A stretch of DNA of 21,308 nt from Bacteroidales bacterium (lineage in GTDB: Bacteria; Bacteroidota; Bacteroidia; Bacteroidales; ML635J-15): positions 1-21,308 of the forward strand of contig JAQVPT010000020.1 of the NCBI GenBank assembly GCA_028701945.1, in the 5' to 3' direction. The position numbers and the translations under genes are program-made. Positions within the stretch are counted from its first letter, which is position 1; each line of letters starts with the position of its first letter. Under the pieces are notes generated by a model that had not been told where the DNA came from, made no database searches, and saw nothing but the letters and a program-made list of their open reading frames with translations. Shown here piece by piece: positions 8,259 through 15,309 of this stretch.

Positions 8259-9026
8259 TTAAACTAATTTAAACAACTCATCAATAATTTCTTTTTTTAC
8301 TGGTAAATCGTCAAAATCCAAGATATTAATTCGTAATAATTCAAATATTATTTTGTCATCCTGCTCAATTAATACTACAGTCCCAGGAATAAGAAATCGA
8401 TAATCATAAAAACACCAGTTGAATTCAATTTCCTCTGTGTACCAAACATTTACTTTTTTTATTCCATCAATTACAATTACATTTTTGCAGTCATACCCAC
8501 TTATTGTTTTAGTTTTTTCTGTGTATTTTAATTCAGTAACAGTCCAAATAGGTAGAGTATCATGTATCTTTTTATATTCACATTTATATATTTCTCTGAA
8601 TAATTTCTCATCATTATTCAGTTTTGGTTCTGAAAGAGGGGCAATTTTTCGCCATGCTTTTTTATCATAAGATGAAATTGCTTTTTTTAATTTATTATCA
8701 TATCGTGCCATAAGCGATTGAAATCGAGTTTTCTTTCTGTCAACAACTATATAATTTTTATAGGAGTTGTAGTTTACACAAATTGAATCTTTATTATCAA
8801 TAACTATATCGCTCTTAAAACTAACAGCTTTTTTATTTTGAAGAGTTAAAAGATGCTGATGAGCTTTTTCAACAGAATATGTCGAATTAGAACTTTCTCC
8901 AGCTGTTTGTTTTAAGTCAATCGAATAAATATCAGTTTCATACATTAAGTGATAATTCTGTGCATTAAGCAATGTACTACTTATTAATATAAGCATTAAA
9001 ATAATTTGAAGTTTGATAGCTTTCAT
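8259..9026 (-). CDS. Exported GLPGLI-like protein, diverged (255 aa)
   Basis: ATG at 9024-9026 opens a signal peptide (LQIILMLILISSTLLNAQ). The segment TISGYDCKNVIVIDGIKKVNVWYTEEIEFNW corresponds to the conserved core of Bacteroidota GLPGLI-family proteins (I.GY.C..A ... .VWYT.EI). The following signature is not intact: where GLPGLI would stand, the sequence reads LIPGTVVLIE. The family has no established biochemical function; members are exported and often near outer-membrane transport genes. No such gene is visible here. It lies alone between intergenic stretches of 271 and 278 nt. Confidence 0.72.
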   Translation of the reverse strand: MKAIKLQIILMLILISSTLLNAQNYHLMYETDIYSIDLKQTAGESSNSTYSVEKAHQHLLTLQNKKAVSFKSDIVIDNKDSICVNYNSYKNYIVVDRKKTRFQSLMARYDNKLKKAISSYDKKAWRKIAPLSEPKLNNDEKLFREIYKCEYKKIHDTLPIWTVTELKYTEKTKTISGYDCKNVIVIDGIKKVNVWYTEEIEFNWCFYDYRFLIPGTVVLIEQDDKIIFELLRINILDFDDLPVKKEIIDELFKLV

Positions 9027-9297
9027 AATTAATAAAACTATTATTGTTTGTATTTATTGTCCGATAAAAAGACTTATTTAGGGTCTGATAAGAAGAATAT
9101 ATGGTTATGGAGTGTCTCCAAGAACCGAGTTTACGAAATCAGCACAGCTAAAACGTCAAAGACAAGGCTTTATTGACCTTAATATTATTATTTAATGGTG
9201 CACATGAGCTACTTTCAGTCGGTTCGAAGTGCTGAAAATCAAGGCGTTTCCACTACAGTCGAACATATCGAAACCCAGATTACAGTTCACCGTCCAA
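9027..9297. other. Intergenic region downstream of sufD
   Basis: It separates the end of sufD from the GLPGLI-like gene, both leftward. It holds a hairpin TTTCAG-N13-CTGAAA at 9213-9237 without a T-tract. It contains no sufS, sufE or other Fe-S gene. No confident terminator or promoter is seen. Confidence 0.4.
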
Positions 9298-10656
9298 TTA
9301 TCCGTTACAATTCAGTAAACAATGACTACAATTAGAGAATTCGCCTCTTAGTCGTGAGTTTATTAGTCCTGAAATGCGTTTGCGAAGAGGCTCTATGTTG
9401 ATTTTAAGCAGCACATCGTTAGCAAATGCAAACATTAGCATTAGTCGAGCTTCTTTTTTGTTAATTCCTCTTTGCATTAAGTAAAATAGAGCAGTTTCGT
9501 CTAATTGACCAACAGTTGCACCGTGGCTACATTTAACGTCATCTGCATAAATCTCTAATTGTGGCTTAGTTCGCATTTTTGCTTCTGGCGTAAGACATAG
9601 ATTTTTATTTGACTGATATGCTAATGTCCTTTGTGCATCGGGACGAACAATAATTCTACCCGCAAAAGCACCTTTTCCTTTTTCGTCTATAATGCCTTTG
9701 AAAAGTTCATTACTAGTGCAATCTGGTACTATATGGTCGATAATTGAGAAATTGTCAACACGCTGTTCTCTGTCTGTAAGATTTAATCCGTAAAGGTTTG
9801 CTTCGCTAAAACGTCCAGCAAGTTGAACAAAGAAATTATTCCGAATTATACCGCCGTGCAGCGACAAAGCTAATGTACTAGCATTTGCATGTTCGTCTAA
9901 TCTAATAAAATGCGAATTTATAACTCCCGATTTATTTGGTTCGTTTTGCAGAGCATGATATTTAAAATTTGCATTTTTACCAACAAACGACTCGGTAACG
10001 TCAATAACAAAATTGTTGCTGGTATTTAGTGTATGGTCGCATATCACCATGTTTAACTCGGTATTTTCTTCTAAAATAATAAGGTTTCGTTTAAAAATAT
10101 TTTTATTTCCGAAGCCATGAGTTAGGTTAACAAGTTGAATTGCTTTATTTAATTTTGCATTTTTTGGAATGTAAATAAAAAGCCCATCATTAGATAGCAT
10201 GGTGTTTAAATTTACAAAACCATCTTTAGATGAACCTACATGTTGGTTATAATATTTATTAACTATTTCTGCATGTTTAGTTTTCGCTTCTTTTAATCCG
10301 CAGATAATAATATTTTCGTCAATGTCTGTGAGTTTTTCGTTTTGTTCGTAATATTCGCCATTTGAAAGGAGAATCACGTGTGTGTCCATATCTTCGACTT
10401 CGCAACGAAAGAAGGAGTTTAGATCGACTAAAGCACTTCGTGAGTCGGTTGTGAACTCGTACTCTTTATCACAAATTTCGGCAATGCCTGCATATTTGTA
10501 ATCTTCGTGAGTATGGTCTGGAATACCAGCTTTCTTAAAATTCTCGTAAGCTTTTATTCTTGTCTGATATATTTTGTCAGAATCAGTTTTTTTAAAATTT
10601 GGCGAGACTTTTTGAAAAATATCTAAGTAGTTTTCATAAGTTTTTTGAATGTCCAT
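9298..10656 (-). CDS. sufD: Fe-S cluster assembly protein SufD
   Basis: 452 residues with the SufB/SufD beta-helix fold and the C-terminal family signature: DVKCSHGATVGQLDETALFYLMQRGI, followed by an EARLMLMFAFANDVL helix. The His of CSHGAT (H378) corresponds to the conserved SufD histidine (H360 in Escherichia coli). SufD forms the SufBC2D scaffold with SufB and SufC, on which Fe-S clusters are built in the cytoplasm. It is the last gene of the cluster, 11 nt after sufC. The tail is cysteine-rich (CSHCLLNCNG); I cannot tell whether that is common in related species. SufS and SufE genes are not adjacent. Confidence 0.95.
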   Translation of the reverse strand: MDIQKTYENYLDIFQKVSPNFKKTDSDKIYQTRIKAYENFKKAGIPDHTHEDYKYAGIAEICDKEYEFTTDSRSALVDLNSFFRCEVEDMDTHVILLSNGEYYEQNEKLTDIDENIIICGLKEAKTKHAEIVNKYYNQHVGSSKDGFVNLNTMLSNDGLFIYIPKNAKLNKAIQLVNLTHGFGNKNIFKRNLIILEENTELNMVICDHTLNTSNNFVIDVTESFVGKNANFKYHALQNEPNKSGVINSHFIRLDEHANASTLALSLHGGIIRNNFFVQLAGRFSEANLYGLNLTDREQRVDNFSIIDHIVPDCTSNELFKGIIDEKGKGAFAGRIIVRPDAQRTLAYQSNKNLCLTPEAKMRTKPQLEIYADDVKCSHGATVGQLDETALFYLMQRGINKKEARLMLMFAFANDVLLKINIEPLRKRISGLINSRLRGEFSNCSHCLLNCNG

Positions 10657-10667
10657 AATAAATAGTT

Positions 10668-11420
10668 TTAAGCTTCGATTTCTTCTTTAACCCAGTAATA
10701 TCCTTTTTCTTCCAACTCAAGAGCAAGCTCTTTACCAGCAGATTTCACTATTTTCCCTTCGTAAAGCACATGCACTACATCAGGAACTATAAAATCTAAT
10801 AATCTCTGATAGTGCGTAATCACGATAACTGCATTTTCAGGAGATTTAAGGTTATTAACTCCGTTGGCGACAATTCGCAGTGCATCAATATCTAAACCTG
10901 AGTCTGTCTCATCAAGAACAGCAAGTTTAGGTTTCAGCATTGCCATTTGGAAAATTTCATTTCGTTTTTTTTCTCCGCCCGAAAAACCTTCGTTTACCGA
11001 TCTATTTGCAAGGTCTGATTTTAGCTCAACAAGGTCTTTCATTTCGCGCATGTATTTAAGAAACTCTGCCGAACTCATAGGTGCTAACCCTTTATATTTA
11101 CGTTGTTCGTTTACGGCGGTTTTCATAAAATTTATCATGCTTACTCCGGGTATTTCTACTGGATATTGAAAACTTAAAAAGATGCCTTTTTTTGCACGTT
11201 CTTCGACACTTAGCTCTGATATATCTTGTTTTTCGTAATATACTTCACCTTGGGTAACATCAAAATCTTCTTTCCCCGCCAAAATAGCTGCCAGAGTCGA
11301 TTTTCCTGAACCGTTTGGTCCCATAATAGCGTGAACTTCACCTGGTTTTACTTCGAGATTAATCCCGTTAAGTATTTTTTTACCATTTATTTCTGCATGT
11401 AAGTTTTTTATTACTAACAT
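10668..11420 (-). CDS. sufC: Fe-S cluster assembly ATPase SufC
   Basis: 250 residues, the usual SufC length. All ABC ATPase motifs are present: Walker A GPNGSGKST (34-42), the SufC-type signature FSGGEKKRNE (146-155), Walker B LAVLDE (166-171), D-loop SGLD (174-177) and H-loop His 203 in ITHYQRLL. SufC binds SufB and SufD and hydrolyses ATP to remodel the scaffold during cluster assembly. It starts 5 nt after the stop of the HEAT-like gene and is followed 11 nt later by sufD, so all four genes should form one transcript. Confidence 0.97.
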   Translation of the reverse strand: MLVIKNLHAEINGKKILNGINLEVKPGEVHAIMGPNGSGKSTLAAILAGKEDFDVTQGEVYYEKQDISELSVEERAKKGIFLSFQYPVEIPGVSMINFMKTAVNEQRKYKGLAPMSSAEFLKYMREMKDLVELKSDLANRSVNEGFSGGEKKRNEIFQMAMLKPKLAVLDETDSGLDIDALRIVANGVNNLKSPENAVIVITHYQRLLDFIVPDVVHVLYEGKIVKSAGKELALELEEKGYYWVKEEIEA

Positions 11421-11425
11421 AATAT

Positions 11426-11947
11426 TTAATTGTTTTTTAATTTATTTAATCTTTTAATAAAGGAGTTTCTAATTCCTGGTGATAAATAATCTTTTATGTT
11501 TTCTACTAAAATCGAAATTTCGTTTTTTAATTCCGGATATGTTTCGGCTACTCGTAATACAAAGCTAAAGGCAATCATCCGAACTGATGGTTGTTTTTTA
11601 TTATCTTCAAGTATTATCATACAGAAATCAAAAACAGTACTTATTTGATTTTCATCAAGTTTGAGCCTGTGTATTGTTTTAAGTGTTTCGCGAATATGTC
11701 CGTCTTTAGATATATTATTCAGATTACTAATTAGTGTATCTGCAAATCTTTGAACTTTTTCGGGGTGTTTGTAAGCGAAATGTGAGATTACCCACGAAGC
11801 TCTCCATGCAAATTTACTCTCCGATAATCCGTACTCGATGTATGCGTCCACTAATTCTGGATTTTTAGACATCTCGTCGAGAGTTTTGGTTGGAGAAAAA
11901 TCAATTTCCGTAATTTTTTGTAATATGTCGAATTTTGTCTCTATCAT
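11426..11947 (-). CDS. HEAT-like helical protein inserted in the suf operon (173 aa)
   Basis: This all-helical protein has repeated amphipathic pairs (FAWRASWVISHFAYKHPEKVQRFADTLI, IRETLKTIHRL, VRMIAFSFVLRVAETYPELKNEI), suggesting HEAT/ARM-like repeats. There is no signal peptide or membrane span, so it is cytoplasmic. Its ATG (11945-11947) overlaps the sufB stop by one base (TAATG arrangement), which implies translational coupling, and only 5 nt separate its stop from sufC. That tight placement between two subunits of one complex argues for a role in SufBCD assembly or regulation, but this is inference. The HEAT assignment comes from helix pattern only; I recognise no specific family. Confidence 0.8.
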   Translation of the reverse strand: MIETKFDILQKITEIDFSPTKTLDEMSKNPELVDAYIEYGLSESKFAWRASWVISHFAYKHPEKVQRFADTLISNLNNISKDGHIRETLKTIHRLKLDENQISTVFDFCMIILEDNKKQPSVRMIAFSFVLRVAETYPELKNEISILVENIKDYLSPGIRNSFIKRLNKLKNN

Positions 11948-13395
11948 TATCCCACACTGCCTTCTAAACTTATTTGTAATAATTTTTGAGCTTCGACTGC
12001 AAATTCCATTGGAAGTTTATTTATAACTTCTTTTGCATATCCATTTACAATTAAGCCAATTGCATCTTCGGTAGCTATTCCTCGTTGGTTGCAATAAAAA
12101 ATTTGGTCTTCGCTAATTTTTGATGTTGTTGCCTCGTGTTCTACTATAGCTGTGTCGTTTTCTACGTCTATGTACGGAAAAGTATGAGCTCCGCATTTAT
12201 CACCAAGTAGTAGAGAGTCGCATTGAGAGAAATTACGTGCATTTACAGCATTTTTACTTACTTTTACTAATCCTCGATAGGAGTTTTGACTTTTTCCAGC
12301 CGAAATACCTTTGGAAACGATTATGCTTTTTGTGTTTTTACCAAGATGTATCATTTTTGTTCCTGTGTCGGCTTGCTGGTAGTTGTTTGTTACAGCGACT
12401 GAATAAAACTCAGCAGACGAATTGTCTCCTATAAGAATTGTACTAGGATATTTCCATGTAATTGCTGAGCCTGTTTCTACTTGTGCCCAACTTATTTTGG
12501 AATTATCGCCTTTGCAAATTCCACGTTTTGTAACAAAATTAAAAATCCCCCCTTTGCCTTCTTTGTTTCCAGGATACCAGTTTTGTACAGTAGAGTATTT
12601 TACTTCGGCATTTTTCATTGTAACAATTTCTACTATTGCTGCATGAAGTTGATTTTCGTCTCGTTGTGGAGCAGTGCAGCCTTCCATATAACTAACATAG
12701 CTTCCTTCTTCGGCAATAATAAGTGTTCTTTCGAATTGTCCTGTATTAATTGCATTTATTCTAAAATATGTAGATAATTCCATTGGACAACGCACATTTT
12801 TTGGAAGATAACAGAATGAACCGTCGCTAAATACTGCTGAGTTTAGTGCAGCAAAGAAATTGTCTCCATAAGGTACTACGCTTCCCATATATTTTTTTAC
12901 TAAGTCGGGATGTTCTTTTACTGCTTCTGAAAACGAGCAAAATATTATACCTTTTTCTGCTAGAGTTTCTTGAAAAGTAGTTTTAATAGACACAGAATCC
13001 ATTACGGCATCGACTGCTACGCCCGAAAGTCTTTTTTGTTCATCTAGTGGAATGCCAAGTTTATCAAAAGTCGCTTTTATTTCAGGATCAACCTCGTCAA
13101 GACTGTCAATAACTACTTTATGCTTCGGTGCAGAATAGTAAATTATATCCTGATATTTTATTTCAGGTATATTTAGATGAGCCCACTCGGGCATTTTCAT
13201 AGTTTGCCATTTTCTGAACGCTTTTAATCTAAAATCTAACATCCAGCTAGGTTCATTTTTCTTAGCAGATATTAGTCGTACAGTATCTTCATTTAACCCA
13301 ACAGGTATCTCATCCGCTTCAACATCTGTAGTAAATCCGTATTTATATTCCGATTCGGTGACTTCTTTTAATACCTTATCTTGTTCTTTTTCCAT
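11947..13395 (-). CDS. sufB: Fe-S cluster assembly protein SufB
   Basis: 482 residues with the SufB N-terminal region and beta-helix core. The C-terminal signature is intact: CDSLLLGDKCGAHTFPY, then VEHEATTSKISEDQIFYCNQRGI and LIVNGYAKEV. Cys 392 and Glu 421 have the same spacing (29) as the key Cys405 and Glu434 of E. coli SufB, so the scaffold site should be functional. It is the first gene of the suf cluster. Its stop overlaps the start of the HEAT-like gene by one base. SufB with SufC and SufD builds Fe-S clusters in the cytoplasm. Confidence 0.96.
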   Translation of the reverse strand: MEKEQDKVLKEVTESEYKYGFTTDVEADEIPVGLNEDTVRLISAKKNEPSWMLDFRLKAFRKWQTMKMPEWAHLNIPEIKYQDIIYYSAPKHKVVIDSLDEVDPEIKATFDKLGIPLDEQKRLSGVAVDAVMDSVSIKTTFQETLAEKGIIFCSFSEAVKEHPDLVKKYMGSVVPYGDNFFAALNSAVFSDGSFCYLPKNVRCPMELSTYFRINAINTGQFERTLIIAEEGSYVSYMEGCTAPQRDENQLHAAIVEIVTMKNAEVKYSTVQNWYPGNKEGKGGIFNFVTKRGICKGDNSKISWAQVETGSAITWKYPSTILIGDNSSAEFYSVAVTNNYQQADTGTKMIHLGKNTKSIIVSKGISAGKSQNSYRGLVKVSKNAVNARNFSQCDSLLLGDKCGAHTFPYIDVENDTAIVEHEATTSKISEDQIFYCNQRGIATEDAIGLIVNGYAKEVINKLPMEFAVEAQKLLQISLEGSVG

Positions 13396-13430
13396 TTTAC
13401 CTTGTTTAAATTCTTTTACAAAACAGATTA

Positions 13431-13438
13431 CAAAAATA
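13431..13438 (-). promoter_or_regulatory. sufB: Candidate -7 promoter element for the suf operon
   Basis: Read leftward, 13438-13431 is TATTTTTG, a match to the Bacteroidota TAnnTTTG core, about 35 nt before the sufB start. No good -33 TTTG is seen at the right distance and no IscR-type site is recognised. Confidence 0.35.
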
Positions 13439-13500
13439 TAAAAATATCCTGTAAGTGTTAGTATCTTGAGAACAAGTTTTTAAAGTAAATGTTTTGAAAG

Positions 13501-13564
13501 TGGTTATCGGTTGATCGGTTGATCGAGTTATCGGTTGATCGGTTGATCGGTTGATCAGTTTATC
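13501..13564. repeat. 8-bp tandem repeat, consensus GGTTGATC
   Basis: Eight consecutive 8-mers run from TGGTTATC (13501) to AGTTTATC (13557). Five are exactly GGTTGATC (13509, 13517, 13533, 13541, 13549) and the others differ by one to three bases. It lies upstream of the suf promoter region, outside any ORF. Confidence 0.9.
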
Positions 13565-13594
13565 TGGGATTATAATAATGGGATTTCAATGATT

Positions 13595-13638
13595 GGGTGT
13601 TTGTAGGTGAAATTCATGTATTTCACCTACAATTACCC
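13595..13638. other. Strong isolated hairpin between the T9SS protein gene and sufB
   Basis: A perfect 13-bp stem (TTGTAGGTGAAAT at 13601-13613, ATTTCACCTACAA at 13620-13632) with a 6-nt loop is extended by GGGT/ACCC (13595-13598 and 13635-13638) across a 2x2 internal loop. No T-tract follows on either strand, so it is not a standard terminator. It could be a protein site, a structured RNA or a repeat remnant. Confidence 0.7.
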
Positions 13639-13890
13639 ACAATTACTGAATATTGTTCCCCGATTACTATTTAACTACTGTTTTATCAGGTTTTTCGCAA
13701 GGATTTTTTTATGGTTCTGTGATATTGCATTGTATCTCTTGTGGTAAAAAAAGAAACCACAAAGATTTATTAAACTTAGCTTACCGGTTATTTGTACTAA
13801 ACTTGAATTGTATTGCAATTGTTAATTGAATTACGAATAAAAAACTGTTTTCTGTCAAGCTAATTTCCAATTAATATGTAATATGACCAT
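13639..13890. other. Intergenic region downstream of the T9SS-sorted protein gene
   Basis: It has no ORF that I can support. A small hairpin TTGTGGT / ACCACAA occupies 13739-13745 and 13756-13762 with an A-rich loop. Read leftward that loop is T-rich, but it is not placed as a terminator tract. Otherwise AT-rich spacer. Confidence 0.4.
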
Positions 13891-14955
13891 TTAAAATTCT
13901 ATTATTAACTTTTCTGCTTTGTTGTTATTATCTTTAACAAAATATAGTCCTTTTGGTAAATCGGAGATAGAAACTTTTTGTAAAGGATTTGGATTTTTGA
14001 TAGTTCTTACCACCTGACCAAGACTGTTATATATTTTAATATTGTTGGTAAAATTTTCGAAAACAATAAAATCTTTTGCTGGATTTGGATATATTTTCGA
14101 TTGCTTATTTATTGTTTCAAAGTTATTTTGGGCATATATTGCCCCCATCAAATAGTCGATTCTCTCAATATTTCCATCATAGTCGCAATGCAAAGTCATT
14201 AAAGGATTTCTTAGTTCTTTTGTCCAAAAGTAATAATTATTTATTGTGTCACGAGTATATTCCATTGAGAAGTATGTTATAGTACCGTCATATCCAAAAA
14301 CGGAATCCACACTAATTCCAGTTTCGTGGATTCTTAACACATCATAAGTTCCGAAATCAGTTGTAAGTGTACCCCACGCATCGGCAAAGAGATTTTTGTC
14401 AACGTCCCTTCTATAAAGAGAATCAACATTTATTGGAGTTTCAACATTTTCATTCACTACAACTTCCCAGTACGAATTATTTGTTTCTTCATCAAGATAA
14501 TTGGCAGGAGTAAACATTAAAAGTTCTGCTGGAGTGTTAAAAGTACTTCGATAACCCATTCCATAATCTGAGTAAAATCCTTCCGCAAATAGTCCATCTG
14601 GATTTGTAAAAAACATCATATAGCCCCAATTTTCTAGTGGTGCACCACCACCAGGCCCAGCATAAATATAGCCAGGTCCGTAAGTGTAAAATTCAGCTTG
14701 TGGAAATTCATCAATAAAATCCAAGTCATTTGATGGAGCATAACACGCATAATTCGACTCATCATTTTGTAAACCTGTAAAATCCCAAGTTAGGTTTGCA
14801 CCTGGTGTTAAATCTGGAGAAATTGTTGGGTTTAGATCTACATGAATCAGAAAAGTGTCACTGGGCATCATTAAATCTGCCTCTTCTATAGTAATCTGAG
14901 AAAAACTTAATATACTAAGCATAATGCCAATTGCTAATAAAAAAAATGTTTTCAT
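13891..14955 (-). CDS. Secreted protein with type IX secretion C-terminal sorting domain (354 aa)
   Basis: ATG at 14953-14955 opens a signal peptide (MKTFFLLAIGIMLSILSFSQ). The middle (about 20-275) is a beta-rich extracellular region with many Tyr, Gly and Asn (YTYGPGYIYAGPGGG, YSDYGMGYRSTF) that I cannot assign. The last 75 or so residues are a T9SS type A sorting domain: IYPNPAKDFIVFEN, IKIYNSLGQVV, ISDLPKGLYFVKD, ending EKLIIEF. Such proteins cross the outer membrane by the Por/T9SS machinery and are released or attached to the surface. The machinery itself is not in this window. It is transcribed divergently from the CHASE2 gene. Confidence 0.9.
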   Translation of the reverse strand: MKTFFLLAIGIMLSILSFSQITIEEADLMMPSDTFLIHVDLNPTISPDLTPGANLTWDFTGLQNDESNYACYAPSNDLDFIDEFPQAEFYTYGPGYIYAGPGGGAPLENWGYMMFFTNPDGLFAEGFYSDYGMGYRSTFNTPAELLMFTPANYLDEETNNSYWEVVVNENVETPINVDSLYRRDVDKNLFADAWGTLTTDFGTYDVLRIHETGISVDSVFGYDGTITYFSMEYTRDTINNYYFWTKELRNPLMTLHCDYDGNIERIDYLMGAIYAQNNFETINKQSKIYPNPAKDFIVFENFTNNIKIYNSLGQVVRTIKNPNPLQKVSISDLPKGLYFVKDNNNKAEKLIIEF

Positions 14956-15049
14956 ATTTAGTTGTGTTTAATTAATACTTATATTTGTACTATTATTGTC
15001 AAAAGTAATATAATGTCTAAAAGAATCAAAAAACATATTGTATTTTGTT
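14943..15049 (+). repeat. Duplicated leader, unit A (diverged copy of the CHASE2 gene leader and first codons)
   Basis: This segment aligns with 15205-15309 (unit B). The best part is 15013-15047 against 15275-15309, with 31 of 35 bases identical, encoding MSKRIKKHIVF versus MCKKVKKYIVF. Upstream, AAAAAATGTTTTCAT matches AAAAATTGTTTTCAT in the same order, with AT-rich DNA aligning in between. Confidence 0.65.
14957..14987 (+). promoter_or_regulatory. Candidate Bacteroidota promoter in duplicated unit A
   Basis: TATATTTG at 14980-14987 matches TAnnTTTG exactly, and TTTA (14957-14960) lies 19 nt upstream. It points right, 25 nt before the ATG at 15013. In unit B the aligned element is TATTATTG (15243-15250), a weaker match, 24 nt before the ATG at 15275. 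Confidence 0.45.
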
Positions 15050-15144
15050 TTCTTCTCTCCTTTGTGGTTCCCTTTCCTTGCGTCCATTGCGTTTTTCTTT
15101 TCCTTGTGTCCTTTGCGGTTCCTATTTCCTTACTTTTTCTCTGA
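15013..15144 (+). pseudogene. Chimeric 43-aa ORF: truncated copy of the CHASE2 gene start running into a C/T-rich spacer
   Basis: The first 11 codons copy the start of the CHASE2 gene downstream. The frame then runs through C/T-rich spacer DNA and gives an almost wholly hydrophobic peptide with two cysteines (CFLLSFVVPFPCVHCVFLF) before stopping. It is most simply a broken copy. With its own consensus-like promoter it could still be expressed as a small membrane peptide, for which there is no evidence yet. Confidence 0.45.
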
Positions 15145-15172
15145 GTTTCTCCGCATTCCTCTGTGTAAGTTT
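15050..15172. repeat. C/T-rich low-complexity spacer
   Basis: One strand is strongly pyrimidine-rich, with quasi-repeats such as CCTTTGTGGTTCC, CCTTGCGTCC, CCTTGTGTCC and CCTTTGCGGTTCC, and then CTCTGAGTTTCTCCGC. It sits exactly between the two copies of the duplicated leader. I recall similar text as intergenic spacer in other Bacteroidota, but cannot verify that here. Confidence 0.6.
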
Positions 15173-15204
15173 TACAACTTTGTGAGAGATCTTTTTCTTG
15201 AATA

Positions 15205-15309
15205 AAAATTGTTTTCATTTAACGTTATATTTAATAAATGCTTATTATTGTATAATTGTTAAGATAAAAATATGATGTGTAAAAAAGTCAAAAAATATAT
15301 TGTATTTTG
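15205..15309 (+). repeat. Duplicated leader, unit B (intact copy at the CHASE2 gene)
   Basis: This is the partner of the copy at 14943-15049. It contains the leader and first codons of the complete CHASE2 gene. Its left edge, read on the reverse strand, is ATGAAAACAATTTTTATT, which resembles the start of the divergent T9SS-protein gene (ATGAAAACATTTTTTTTA). The duplicated block may therefore have spanned the whole divergent intergenic region. Confidence 0.6.

Noticed and set aside
9213..9237. Terminator of the suf operon
   Set aside because: A 6-bp stem with a 13-nt loop and no T-tract is too weak to call.
13595..13638. Rho-independent terminator
   Set aside because: The stem is strong but no run of T follows on either strand.
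14979..15218. Leftward 79-codon ORF in the divergent intergenic region
   Set aside because: It reads mainly through the C/T-rich spacer (Lys/Thr/Arg/Glu-rich translation). Its only gene-like part is a start resembling the neighbouring T9SS-protein gene, explained better by duplication.
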